From Ornithinimicrobium faecis (GTDB lineage: Bacteria; Actinomycetota; Actinomycetes; Actinomycetales; Dermatophilaceae): a DNA stretch of 64,000 nucleotides. How positions within the stretch are numbered: the stretch's first letter is position 1; every line of letters starts with the position of its first letter. The notes beneath the pieces were generated by a model, which was not told the origin of the DNA, searched no databases, and saw only the letters and a list, made by a program, of their open reading frames with translations. The DNA is taken from contig NZ_CP099489.1 in assembly GCF_023923225.1 (NCBI RefSeq), positions 1,426,001-1,490,000 of the forward strand. The letters are read 5' to 3'. The position numbers and the translations under genes are program-made. Shown here in pieces: positions 51,236-62,278 of the stretch.

Positions 51236-51272
51236 CTAGCCGAGGGCGCCAGCGCCGCCGTCGGCTAGCTAG
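51207..51272. repeat. Duplicated end of the ROK gene with a stem-loop
   Basis: About 32 bases at the 3' end of the ROK gene (51207-51238) are repeated at 51241-51272 with a few changes, so the last codons and stop are present twice. AGCTAGCCGA (51234-51243) can pair with TCGGCTAGCT (51261-51270), a 10-bp stem that could serve as terminator. Confidence 0.6.
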
Positions 51273-51390
51273 TCCTCGGCCAGTCCTCGACCACGGGTGG
51301 GTGAGTCGGGTGATGACTCAGCCACCCGTCCCCCCGCAGTGCCGTCACGCGGGCGCCGTCGGCACGGAAGCACCGCGCGGGGTGCCCGTG

Positions 51391-51530
51391 CAGGTGCACG
51401 CATCCTTCACGGTCGGGTCGGCGTGTCGTGTGAGGTCGGGATGCAGGTGCACGCATCCTTCACGATCGGGTCGGCGTGTCGTGTGAGGTCGGGGCGCACG
51501 TGCACGCATCCTTCACGATCGGGTCGGATG
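51391..51530. repeat. Tandem 53-bp repeat, about 2.6 copies
   Basis: Units start at 51391, 51444 and 51497 with the shared block GTGCACGCATCCTTCACG. It fills most of the 313-base gap between the ROK gene and the convergent protease gene. No ORF is supported there. Confidence 0.8.
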
Positions 51531-51548
51531 GGCGTCCGGCGCGGTTGG

Positions 51549-53930
<2,382 letters not shown>

Positions 53931-54038
53931 GGGTGTGACCTCCAGGTCCTTGCCGTTCGTGTCCGCGAGCCCGGCCCCCCGGGTCTCCCGCATCAGGCTA
54001 AAGGCTCGTGCCGTCATCTCCTAGCGGAGATCTGCAGG

Positions 54039-55328
54039 TCAGTCGCGGACCGCGGCCTCAACCTCCCAGGTCGGGCGCAGGTCAAGTCCAGCCTCTCCGT
54101 CGTCAGATGTGCGCACGCCGAGCACCTGGTGCAACTGAATGTTGTTGTGCTCGAAGTTGACCCGCGATCCGGCGAGATAGACACCCCAGACCCGGGCGGT
54201 GCCGAGCCCGGCCTCAGCGACGCACTCGTCCCAGTGGTCCGACAAATTCTGGGCCCAGGCCCCGGTCGTGCGGGCATAGTGCTCGCGCAGGTTCTCCTGG
54301 TGGCGCACCTCCAGGCCGGTGTCCTCCATCACCGAGATGATGTGCCCGACGCCGGACAGCTCCCCGTCGGGGAAGGTGTAGCGGTTGGTGAACGGGTCCT
54401 TCAGCATGCCGTTGCGCCGGTTGTCCGGGCGGGTGATGCAGTGGTTGAGCAGCCGTCCCCCGTCGCGCAGGCGCTCGCGGAGGAAGCCGAAGTATGCCGG
54501 GTAGTTGCGCACCCCGATGTGCTCGGTCAGCCCGATGCTCGAGACCGCGTCAAAGCCGCGCTCGGTCACGTCCCGATAGTCGCTGTGCCGGATCTCGGCC
54601 CAGTCGGTGAGGCCCTCGCGCTCCAGCATCGCCTGCCCCCAGCTGGCCTGGTTGCGCGACAGCGTGACCCCCACCGCGGTCACGCCGTAGTGCCGCACGG
54701 CGTGCGCCACCATGCCGCCCCACCCACACCCGACATCCAGCAGACGCATGCCGGGAGACAGACCCAGCTTTCGGCATACGAGATCGAATTTGTAGGACTG
54801 GGCCTCCTCCAGGGAGGCCTCGGTGTCCGGATAGACCCCGCAGGTGTAGGCCATGGACGGGCCGAGCAACAACTCGTAGAACCGGTTGGAGACGTCGTAA
54901 TGGTAGGAGATCGCCGCGGCGTCCCGCATCCGTCCGTGTCGCAGCCCGTGGGCCACGCGGCGCCAGGGTGCCGGTGCCTCCTGGGGTGGCAGATCGGGGA
55001 CGTGCAGCCCCGTCTCCCTGACAAACCGGGCCAGGTCCGGCAGCTCGCGCAGGCTGGGACGGCGGGCGGACAGGCGGGTCAGGTAGGTCGTGAGCACGGG
55101 ATAGGGGTTGCCCTCATCCATCCCGTCGATGCTGAGCTCGCCGGACAGGTAGGCGCGCATCATGCCGATCGACCGGGGCGCGGTGAGCAGATAGTTGAGG
55201 GCCTCCGGGCTGTGCAGCCGCACGACCTGCCCGTCCGCGTCGCCGCCGGTGGACCCGTCATAGGCCTCGATCCGCAGACCACTCCCCGGGTCAAAATAGC
55301 GATCGAAGGCCTCACCGACCGTCATCAT
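54039..55328 (-). CDS. Cyclopropane-fatty-acid-synthase-family methyltransferase (UfaA1/TmsB-like)
   Basis: A 429-residue SAM enzyme. The SAM-binding motif is LLDVGCGWGGMVAHA; SYHYDVSNRFYELLL and YTCGVY match CfaS-type enzymes, and SSIGLTEHIG carries the active-site Glu. It follows a FAD-dependent oxidoreductase with a 4-base overlap. In mycobacteria and other actinobacteria this gene pair makes 10-methyl fatty acids (UfaA1/BfaB or TmsB adds a 10-methylene group to oleoyl lipids). The neighbouring oxidoreductase makes this reading more likely than a cyclopropane synthase. Confidence 0.87.
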   Translation of the reverse strand: MMTVGEAFDRYFDPGSGLRIEAYDGSTGGDADGQVVRLHSPEALNYLLTAPRSIGMMRAYLSGELSIDGMDEGNPYPVLTTYLTRLSARRPSLRELPDLARFVRETGLHVPDLPPQEAPAPWRRVAHGLRHGRMRDAAAISYHYDVSNRFYELLLGPSMAYTCGVYPDTEASLEEAQSYKFDLVCRKLGLSPGMRLLDVGCGWGGMVAHAVRHYGVTAVGVTLSRNQASWGQAMLEREGLTDWAEIRHSDYRDVTERGFDAVSSIGLTEHIGVRNYPAYFGFLRERLRDGGRLLNHCITRPDNRRNGMLKDPFTNRYTFPDGELSGVGHIISVMEDTGLEVRHQENLREHYARTTGAWAQNLSDHWDECVAEAGLGTARVWGVYLAGSRVNFEHNNIQLHQVLGVRTSDDGEAGLDLRPTWEVEAAVRD

Positions 55329-56770
55329 CGTGCGCGCACCGCCTTGTCATAGAGGGTGGGGAAGCGCCCGCTCGGGTCGTAGCGCCCCTTGACCTGCTCA
55401 TAGTGGTCGCCGCCGTAGAGGGCAGCGAAGGTCTGCTCGTCGTAGAACGCCTCGGAGTAGAGCCCCTTGTGCCCGCCGAGCTCGGTCACCTGGGCCTCGA
55501 TCGCCCGGTTGGTGTCGCCGTGCTGGCGGCCGTCGGTGATCGGGACGGCCGACCAGAAACCGACGTTGACATAGGGGACGCCCGCCCGCATCGGATAGAG
55601 CGGCCAGGGCGTCGTATGCCGATCGCTGGACTCCTCCTGCTCCGCGCCCGCCGCGGTGGTGGGCTCAGTCTGGGTTGCGTTGCCCCGCAACTGGACCGGG
55701 CAGAGCCAGATGGGCTCGATCGGGACGTTGTCGAGGAACCAGTGCAGGAACTGCGCCGTGCGGTCCAGGGGGATCTCGACGTCCTGGATGACCCGCTCCT
55801 GGGCCGGCTTGCCGCGCAGCTTGTCGAGGCCGGCGACGATCCCGCGGCGCGCCTCGAGGTCCTGGATCTTCCAATAGAAGTCGCTGCGCAGCAACTGTTT
55901 TGGCCAGAGGCGTCGCAGGGCCGGGCGTTGCGCTCCGAACGCGCGGGAGCACCAGAACCAGTCGGTGTCCCAGCGCCAGAGGTAGTCCCGGACCGTCAGC
56001 AGGTCGCGGCGCTTGTGTTGCAGTGAGCGGTAGTAGATCTGCTGGCCGGTGTAGTCGCTCGGGCCGGAGAAGTCCTCGGTGGTGTCGGCCCAGCGCCCGA
56101 GGGTCAGATAGGTCTCGGTGGCGCTGAACACGACACCGTCCAGGAAGTCGACGGCCTCGCCGTTCCAGTCGCGCGAGGCCATGATGTGACCGATCGCGCT
56201 CATGGCCTCCTCGATCTGGGAGAAGCGCACGTGCTGCAGCGCGACGTAGGGGTGGGTCGGCGCGGTCTCGATGGTCACGGTCAGCGCATAGCCGAGCGAC
56301 CCATAGCTGTTGGGGAAGGCATGAAACAGGTCCGCGTGCTCGTTGTCGGCTGTTGCCGTGACCGCCTCGCCGGTGCCGGTGAGGACCTGCAGGGCGAGCA
56401 CCGACTCGTGGGGGAGCCCGTCGCGGAAGCTGGTGGACTCGATGCCCAGCCCGGTGACCGCGCCGCCGAGGGTGATCGTCTTGAGCTGGGGAACGACCAG
56501 GGGCATCTGTCCGAGGGGCAGCAGTTCGTCGACGAGCTGCTCATACGTTGTCAGGCCGCCGACGGTGGCCGTGGCGGGTCGGTCTGCTGTGGCCTCGGTC
56601 GTCGCGATGACTCCGGTGAAGGCAGACAGGTCCAAACCGGTCGCTCCGTCCGCGGCGCGCGGCCGGAACAGGTTGGACGTCTTCTTCGCCAGCCGCACCC
56701 GCTGCATCGAGCGGATGTCGGCCTCAGCCCGGGCGACGGCCAGGGCGATGTCTCCCTGGTGCGCAACCAT
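55325..56770 (-). CDS. FAD-binding oxidoreductase (TmsA/BfaA-like)
   Basis: A 481-residue FAD-linked oxidoreductase. The flavin domain has TATVGGLTTYEQLVDELL, LKTITLGGAVTGLGIES and LTGTGEAVTA. The rest has a Trp/Tyr-rich C-terminal domain (RDYLWRWDTDWFWCSRAFG). It would reduce the 10-methylene intermediate to the methyl group using a reduced cofactor. ATG 56770 is six bases from CAGTAT, the leaderless pattern; the 16 upstream codons are not family-like. The 32-bp repeats lie just before it. Confidence 0.83.
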   Translation of the reverse strand: MVAHQGDIALAVARAEADIRSMQRVRLAKKTSNLFRPRAADGATGLDLSAFTGVIATTEATADRPATATVGGLTTYEQLVDELLPLGQMPLVVPQLKTITLGGAVTGLGIESTSFRDGLPHESVLALQVLTGTGEAVTATADNEHADLFHAFPNSYGSLGYALTVTIETAPTHPYVALQHVRFSQIEEAMSAIGHIMASRDWNGEAVDFLDGVVFSATETYLTLGRWADTTEDFSGPSDYTGQQIYYRSLQHKRRDLLTVRDYLWRWDTDWFWCSRAFGAQRPALRRLWPKQLLRSDFYWKIQDLEARRGIVAGLDKLRGKPAQERVIQDVEIPLDRTAQFLHWFLDNVPIEPIWLCPVQLRGNATQTEPTTAAGAEQEESSDRHTTPWPLYPMRAGVPYVNVGFWSAVPITDGRQHGDTNRAIEAQVTELGGHKGLYSEAFYDEQTFAALYGGDHYEQVKGRYDPSGRFPTLYDKAVRAR

Positions 56771-56819
56771 TGCCCCATACTGCCGCACGGCACATTCGCC
56801 CCGCACCCACCCCTTCATC

Positions 56820-56947
56820 GACCGAGCGCGCGGTGTGGCGAGATTTACCCCGACCGAGCGCGTGGCCGGCGACTCTCAGAGGTGACCGAGCGCACGGCCG
56901 CCGACTCTCAGAGGTGACCGAGCGCACGGCCGCCAACCACTCGGCAT
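56820..56947. repeat. Four tandem 32-bp repeats in a divergent promoter region
   Basis: Units begin at 56820, 56852, 56884 and 56916, each starting GACCGAGCGC; the inner two contain CGACTCTCAGAGGT and the outer two have diverged after the first 10 to 20 bases. It lies between the oxidoreductase and lipoprotein genes. The period equals that of the repeats at 26992, but the sequence is unrelated. No spacers, so not CRISPR. Confidence 0.8.
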
Positions 56948-56982
56948 ACTGAAGGCAGGTCGGTCTGCGGAAGGAGCCCGTG

Positions 56983-57423
56983 ATGGTGCGTCAGATGATC
57001 GGCATCCTTGGTGTTCTTGCCATGGTCACGGCCTGCAGCTCTGCGGACGAGCCCGGCCCGTTCGACAACAGGGCACAGACGAGGCCGGAGCTGGTGGTGG
57101 CCGACCCGACCACGGTGAGCGCCGGGGACCTGGTGGAGCTGAGCTTTCCGCAGGAGACGGAGCGGGGCGTGCCCTGGGTCCTGGAGGAACAGGACGGCGA
57201 CACCTGGCACCAGCGCTACCTGCTGTGGTCCGACGGCAACGGTGGCACCCCGGACTGGGTCGGTCACGAGGATGAGGAGCGGTGGGGCTGGGACGGTGTG
57301 GGGGTCAGTGGGCCGGGACCCGACACTGTGTTGGTGCCGGACACCGCCGCTGCGGGGCACTATCGACTGTGCACGGCCAACGCTCGCGAGAACTTCTGTG
57401 CGGAGCTCGAGGTCACTGGCTGA
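56983..57423 (+). CDS. Small secreted lipoprotein of unknown function
   Basis: A 146-residue protein with a lipobox VTACS after a short hydrophobic helix (GILGVLAMVTACSS). The mature part reads RPELVVADPTTVSAGDLVEL and is beta-rich with two late cysteines (LCTANARENFCAEL). ATG 56983 has GGAAGGAG 6 bases upstream. A CATACT box (56945-56950) lies 33 bases before it, giving a leadered transcript. No family recognised. Confidence 0.68.
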   Translation: MVRQMIGILGVLAMVTACSSADEPGPFDNRAQTRPELVVADPTTVSAGDLVELSFPQETERGVPWVLEEQDGDTWHQRYLLWSDGNGGTPDWVGHEDEERWGWDGVGVSGPGPDTVLVPDTAAAGHYRLCTANARENFCAELEVTG

Positions 57424-57468
57424 GTGTCTTTCGTTGGGCAAGGTTGCTCTTCAAGCGCTGGCGTGTGC

Positions 57469-58383
57469 TCAGTGTGGCCTGGGCGAGTTGAGCTGCCCAG
57501 CAAAATCCATGCGGTCGATCATCTCCAGGAAGCGCGCCAGCAGGGGCAGGTCATTGTCCTTGCGCCAGGCGAGGACGAGATCGCTGGAGACGACGGGCCA
57601 GGCCAGCGGCTTGTGAACAGCCCCTGTGACCTGGATGTGGCGGACCGACTCTGGGGCCAACGCCACACCGAAGCCGGCAGCCACCAGGCTCACCAATGTG
57701 GAGGTCTGGGTCACCTCTTGGACGATGCGGGGAGAGAAGCCGGCCGCGCGGCAGGTGTTGATTGTGAGTTCGAACATCGTCGATCCGTATCGGCTGGGGT
57801 ACGTCACGAACGGGTCCTCAGAGAGTTCGCCCAGACGGATAGCGTCCTGACCTGCGAGGCGGTGGTGCTGCGGGAGCAGCACTGTGATCGACTCGGCGCA
57901 GATCACGCGCGAGGCAAGCTCAGGGCCGGTCAGTTCCTGACGGCCGAAGCAGAGGTCGAGTTCGCGGGTGAGCAGGGCCTGCTCCTGGGCGGGCGTCAGC
58001 ATCTCTCCTTGCGCGTGCAACTCAGCGCTGGGGAACTCCTCGTGGAAACGCTTTGCGACGATGGGCAACATCGAGTACGTATTGGATCCGGTGAACCCGA
58101 CTGCCAGCCTGCCGGTCAGTCCGTGTGCCGCGCGGATTGCCACGTCGCGCGACTTGTCGACCATCGCCAAGATGGCCCTGGCCTCGACCTCAAACGCGCG
58201 ACCTGCCTCGGTCAGTTTGACTGAACGCGTTGTGCGGTGGAACAGATCGGCGCCGATCTCCTTCTCCAATTGGCGGATCTGTCGACTCAGGGGCGGTTGC
58301 TGCATGTGCAGCCGTTCCGCAGCCCGATTGAAGTGAAGCTCCTCGGCTACAACCACGAAGTAGCGAAGGTGCCGGATCTCCAT
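57469..58383 (-). CDS. LysR-family transcriptional regulator
   Basis: A 304-residue LysR regulator. The N-terminal HTH is MEIRHLRYFVVVAEELHFNR, then AAERLHMQQPPLSRQIRQLE. The effector domain follows. ATG 58383 is exactly six bases from CATGCT, favouring it over a longer frame. It lies at the end of the minus-strand catabolic genes and probably senses the carboxylic substrate or a CoA ester, controlling the tct operon (inference). Confidence 0.87.
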   Translation of the reverse strand: MEIRHLRYFVVVAEELHFNRAAERLHMQQPPLSRQIRQLEKEIGADLFHRTTRSVKLTEAGRAFEVEARAILAMVDKSRDVAIRAAHGLTGRLAVGFTGSNTYSMLPIVAKRFHEEFPSAELHAQGEMLTPAQEQALLTRELDLCFGRQELTGPELASRVICAESITVLLPQHHRLAGQDAIRLGELSEDPFVTYPSRYGSTMFELTINTCRAAGFSPRIVQEVTQTSTLVSLVAAGFGVALAPESVRHIQVTGAVHKPLAWPVVSSDLVLAWRKDNDLPLLARFLEMIDRMDFAGQLNSPRPH

Positions 58384-58520
58384 CGTGCCAGCATGGCACA
58401 GTGGATCGTGCCAGCGCGGACCGACGGCGGCCCCGGCATCGGCCTCTGGGTGTGCGCGTTGTGACCGGTTGATGCGCGGTCCAGCAGGCATTTGGCCCTC
58501 CGTCGTAGCCCGGCTTTTCG

Positions 58521-59768
58521 TCAGACGCGGAGGCGGCGCTCAGCGGTTGGAGCGGGTTCAGCAGCAGTGACCTGACCTTGGTCGATGAGGTCCTGGATCT
58601 CAGTTGGGTCCAGCCCCAACTCGGCTAAGACGGCACGTGTGTCCTGTCCCAGCACCGGAGGCGCCGATCGCATTGAGGGGGGTGTCTCCGACAACTTCAC
58701 GGGGGATCCGACACTTCTCACGAGGCCCACGTGTTGGTGCTCGAGTTCGACGATCATGTCCCGCTCACGCAGCAGGGGGTCTGACAACGCCTCTCCGATG
58801 GAGTTGACGCGGGCGGCCGGCACGGCGGCGGCATCCAGCCGCTCAAGCCAGGCAGCCGTCGTGTCCGTGGCCAGAACCTGCTCGAGCTCATGGCGCAGGT
58901 CGTCCCGATGTGCGACCCGCAGCGGGTTGGTCTCGAACCGTGGGTCGTCAACTAGCTGCTCGACGCCCAGGGCGGCAGCCATTCTGTCCCACATCGCGTC
59001 GTTGCCGGCTGCCAGCATGAGGAGCCCATCGCTTGTGGCGAAGGCCTCGGAGGGGACGATGCTCGGGTGGCCGGTGCCGTAGCGAGCCGGGACCCCACCC
59101 GAGGCGAACCAAGCGCCTGCGACGTTGGACAGCCAGGAGACCTGTGCATCAAGCAGGGACAGATCTATCCACTGACCCCTGCCGGTCGCTGTGCGGTGGT
59201 GCAGCGCTGCCAGGGTGCCGATGGCAGTCCAAAGACCCGCACTGATATCGGCACTGGCCACGCCCACTCGGGCCGGGCCCCCGTCCGCCTCTCCAGTGAT
59301 GCTCATCAGCCCGCTGCGAGCTTGCATGATCGGGTCGTAGCCGGGCTTGTCTGATTCAGAGCTCTTGTGTCCGTAGCCGCTGATGGACGCATAGATGACA
59401 CCCGGGTTGGTCCCCCGCACGGCCTCATAACCGAGCCCAAGGCGCGCAGCGACCCCTGGCCGGAAGTTCTCCACGATGACGTCCACCTCGGCGGCGAGAG
59501 TCCGGGCGATCTCGCGGCCGCGGTCGGACTTGAGATCCAGGGCGAGACTGCGCTTGTTGCGGTTCACGCTCATGAAATAGGCAGACTCTGATTCGACGAA
59601 CGGGGGGCCCCAGTGCCTCGTGTCATCCCCGCGCACGGGATCCTCGATCTTGATCACGTCCGCACCCAAGTCCGCTAGGACCATGGTCGCGAACGGGCCA
59701 GACAGGACGCGGGTCAGGTCGAGCACCCGGATGCCAGTGAGAGGGCCAGTGGGGTTGCTCTCAGCCAC
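58521..59768 (-). CDS. CaiB/BaiF-family CoA-transferase
   Basis: A 415-residue family III CoA-transferase: LTGIRVLDLTRVLSGPFATM near the start, DVIVENFRPGVAARLGLGYE, and KPGYDPIMQARSGLMSITGE with the likely nucleophilic Asp. It would activate an imported carboxylic acid by CoA transfer. The start is uncertain: GTG 59768 with a GGGGGTG site six bases upstream overlaps the SDR stop by 8 bases; GTG 59777 and ATG 59807 are alternatives. The gap to the LysR gene is 137 bases. Confidence 0.87.
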   Translation of the reverse strand: MAESNPTGPLTGIRVLDLTRVLSGPFATMVLADLGADVIKIEDPVRGDDTRHWGPPFVESESAYFMSVNRNKRSLALDLKSDRGREIARTLAAEVDVIVENFRPGVAARLGLGYEAVRGTNPGVIYASISGYGHKSSESDKPGYDPIMQARSGLMSITGEADGGPARVGVASADISAGLWTAIGTLAALHHRTATGRGQWIDLSLLDAQVSWLSNVAGAWFASGGVPARYGTGHPSIVPSEAFATSDGLLMLAAGNDAMWDRMAAALGVEQLVDDPRFETNPLRVAHRDDLRHELEQVLATDTTAAWLERLDAAAVPAARVNSIGEALSDPLLRERDMIVELEHQHVGLVRSVGSPVKLSETPPSMRSAPPVLGQDTRAVLAELGLDPTEIQDLIDQGQVTAAEPAPTAERRLRV

Positions 59769-60552
59769 CGAAGACACCCCCAGCGCGGCCCAGGGATCTG
59801 CCGCCATCGATGACTAGGTTGTGGCCCGTGATGTAACTCGCGTAGTCACTGAGCAGGTAGACCGACGCGTCGGCAGCCTCCTGGCGGGTGAGCATTCGTT
59901 TGAGCGGAATCGCCTGGACCTGTTCGTCCCACTGCCCCTCCCCGCCGAACAGGAAGGTCATGGCACCGGTGCCTTCGGTCGGTCCTGGAGTCATCACGTT
60001 GACTCTGATGTTGTGCTCGGCCCAGGCGACCCCCAGGGACTTGGTCAGGGCGATGACCCCGGCCTTCGCCGACGTCGAGTGGACCGTGCTTGGGCCGCCG
60101 ATCATTGCGGCGGTGGTGCCGATGCTGAGGATGGAGCCGCCGGCGCCACGCTCGATCATGTGTTGGCCGACGACCTGGGTGAAATTCCAGGTGCCATCCA
60201 AGACGATTCGCACGACGGCAGACCAGGCGTTGGGCGAGAGATCCTCGGGCTTGGCCTGGAAGTTGCCCGCTGCGCTGTTGACCAGGTGATCGATCTGCCC
60301 CCACCGCGCCAGGAGGTCAGCCACCGTCGCCTCGACTGACTCTCGATCGCGGACGTCAACCGAGTGGGTCGTGATCTGAGTACCGTGCTCACGAAGGCGA
60401 GTTGCTGCAGCGTCGAGCTGGTCTTGTTTGCGACCGACGATCGCCACATCGGAGCCGAGCCTGGCCAACTCGGTGGCGATTGCCTCGCCAATCCCGGAGG
60501 AGCCGCCTGTGACGACTGAGACTCGGCCGGAGAATGTGCCTTTGGGGAGCAT
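59761..60552 (-). CDS. SDR of the 2,4-dienoyl-CoA reductase type
   Basis: A 263-residue short-chain dehydrogenase. The nucleotide motif is VVTGGSSGIGEAI; NSAAGNFQ corresponds to the NAG(G/N)F segment of dienoyl-CoA reductases. The usual YxxxK is absent: STSAKAGVIALTKS has Ser where Tyr would be, as in DECR-type enzymes. It should be NADPH-dependent and act on an unsaturated acyl-CoA. ATG 60552 with GAAGGTGG upstream starts the minus-strand operon. Confidence 0.82.
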   Translation of the reverse strand: MLPKGTFSGRVSVVTGGSSGIGEAIATELARLGSDVAIVGRKQDQLDAAATRLREHGTQITTHSVDVRDRESVEATVADLLARWGQIDHLVNSAAGNFQAKPEDLSPNAWSAVVRIVLDGTWNFTQVVGQHMIERGAGGSILSIGTTAAMIGGPSTVHSTSAKAGVIALTKSLGVAWAEHNIRVNVMTPGPTEGTGAMTFLFGGEGQWDEQVQAIPLKRMLTRQEAADASVYLLSDYASYITGHNLVIDGGRSLGRAGGVFGG

Positions 60553-60837
60553 CGTTGGTTTCCCACCTTCAAGAACCTGCAGAACCTGGACGTGGCGAGT
60601 GGACCCGCCGTTCGATCCAACGTAGGTAGGGATCAGAGATACCCACAAGGACCCATTTGTGCGGTCATTGATACCTGAACGTGAATCGAAACGGAATCGT
60701 CGGCGTTTCCGCTGGTGGTTGGCGATCAATACCCAAGCGGTCCTGATTGGTCCCGAAAGAGGTCCTTCACAGGATCAGTGTCGAGGGTTCATCGTTGGGC
60801 AACCGGATCGTCAGACCCCGACTCGAGGAGCCTCGCA
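60553..60837. other. Divergent control region between the CoA genes and the tct operon
   Basis: This 285-base stretch is visibly less GC-rich than its surroundings and holds no gene I can support. It contains short inverted repeats: CACAA/TTGTG (60644-60648, 60657-60661) and GAAACG/CGTTTC (60688-60693, 60704-60709), possible LysR-type sites. Promoters for both directions are expected here; I saw no strong consensus boxes. Confidence 0.45.
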
Positions 60838-61809
60838 ATGGCGCGACACACAACTTTGGCAGCAGTGGTGGGAATGGTGGCCCTTACTGGTCTCTCCGCC
60901 TGCGGAAATGGCGGCAGCGCTGGTGGCGGTGACGCCGCCGACTACCCCAGCAAGACCGTACGTCTCATCGTTCCTTACCCCGCTGGTGGTGGCACGGATA
61001 TCGCCGCCCGGGCAGTTGCCCCGTGCCTCGAGGGGCAACTTGGAGAGACGGTCATCGTCGAGAACAAGGCTGGTGGCAGCGGTGCCGTCGGCACGACAGA
61101 GCTGATCAGTCAGCCTGCCGACGGGCACACGCTGGAACTGGTGCTGACCAGTTCCGCCGTAGTGACTCCACTGAGCAATGACGTCGGCTACACCCTTGAG
61201 GACCAGCAGGCGATCGGTCAGGTGGCTTCCTTCCCGTACGTCATCCTTGTAAATGGTGAGTCTTCCTACACGACTCTTGAGGACCTGTTGACCGCAGACG
61301 CGGATCTCAAGGCAGCCGCGCCAGGCGCGGCCTCGCAGGGCACCCTCGAGCTCGAAGCGGTGAAGAAGGCGGGAGCTCCCATCACTTTGGTGCCGTTCGA
61401 CGGCACAGCAGGTGTAAAGTCCGCGCTGCTGGGAAATCAGGTCGACTTCGGCACCGCGGTCGTTGACGACGACCTGCTTCAGCAACACGAGAAGGGCACC
61501 TTGCGGATCCTGGGCGTCACCTCCAAGGACCGGGTGGATTATCTTCCTGACATTCCTGCAGTCAACGAGATTGCCGGCTTTGAGGATCTCGGTGCAGGCA
61601 CGTCTTACTTCGGTATCGTGGCGCCGGCCGGCACGCCTGAGGACATCACGACCGTGTTGAGTGACAGCCTTGAGGGGTGCCTTGCCGAAGACTCTGTGCG
61701 CGAGATCATTGGCCCTGACTTCGTGAGTGACACGTATGTCGACGGCCCGACACTCCAGAAGGAGTTCGAGGAGCAGTCGAAGGCATACTCAGCAGTCATC
61801 GGCGGTTGA
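60838..61809 (+). CDS. tctC: Tripartite tricarboxylate transporter substrate-binding lipoprotein (TctC family)
   Basis: A 323-residue binding protein with lipobox GLSACG. The TctC family pattern appears as YPSKTVRLIVPYPAGGGTDI, PVIVENKAGGSGAVGT-like (VIVENKAGGSGAVG) and SQPADGHTL. ATG 60838 has GAGGAG 7 bases upstream. The first of tctCBA; binds a carboxylic acid outside the cell. Confidence 0.92.
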   Translation: MARHTTLAAVVGMVALTGLSACGNGGSAGGGDAADYPSKTVRLIVPYPAGGGTDIAARAVAPCLEGQLGETVIVENKAGGSGAVGTTELISQPADGHTLELVLTSSAVVTPLSNDVGYTLEDQQAIGQVASFPYVILVNGESSYTTLEDLLTADADLKAAAPGAASQGTLELEAVKKAGAPITLVPFDGTAGVKSALLGNQVDFGTAVVDDDLLQQHEKGTLRILGVTSKDRVDYLPDIPAVNEIAGFEDLGAGTSYFGIVAPAGTPEDITTVLSDSLEGCLAEDSVREIIGPDFVSDTYVDGPTLQKEFEEQSKAYSAVIGG

Positions 61810-61813
61810 CCCG

Positions 61814-62278
61814 ATGCGACAGCACGCCTACCGATTCGGCGCCCTCGCAATTTTGGCGCTTGGCGCTGCAGCTGCCCTGGGTGCTGTGCAGCTCGGCCTC
61901 GGCGGTCTGTCGGCACCCGGGTCTGGCCTGTGGCCGTTTATCACCGCGCTGGTCATTATTTTTTGTGGCCTCGTGCTGGTCGCCGAGGACACTCCGGATG
62001 ACTACGAGGAGTGGACTCGTCGCTCGGGCAAGGTGGGGCTCGCCTTCGTTGCGCTGGGCGTCTTCATCGTGATCCTGCCGATCCTGGGCGTCATCCTCTC
62101 GGCCGTCCTCCTCCTCACCTTCTGGATCCATTTCCTCTCCAGGGAACCGTGGCCATTGACGGTCGTGCTCGCGGTGCTGGGGGCGGTCGGTCTTTACCTG
62201 GTCTTCGGCCAGTTCCTAGACGTGCAGTTCCCGATCGGTGTGATCGGCCAGCAGACCGGAATGGAGTTTGGGCTCTGA
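61814..62278 (+). CDS. tctB: Tripartite tricarboxylate transporter small membrane subunit (TctB family)
   Basis: A 154-residue protein with four membrane helices. It follows the binding protein by 4 bases, and its stop overlaps the next start (TGATG). Sequence conservation in this subunit is low, so identification rests on topology, size and position. Confidence 0.85.
   Translation: MRQHAYRFGALAILALGAAAALGAVQLGLGGLSAPGSGLWPFITALVIIFCGLVLVAEDTPDDYEEWTRRSGKVGLAFVALGVFIVILPILGVILSAVLLLTFWIHFLSREPWPLTVVLAVLGAVGLYLVFGQFLDVQFPIGVIGQQTGMEFGL

Noticed and set aside
54018..54038. A separate gene between the protease and the methyltransferase
   Set aside because: The space is too short, and the longer protease frame upstream of 53930 lacks signal-peptide character.
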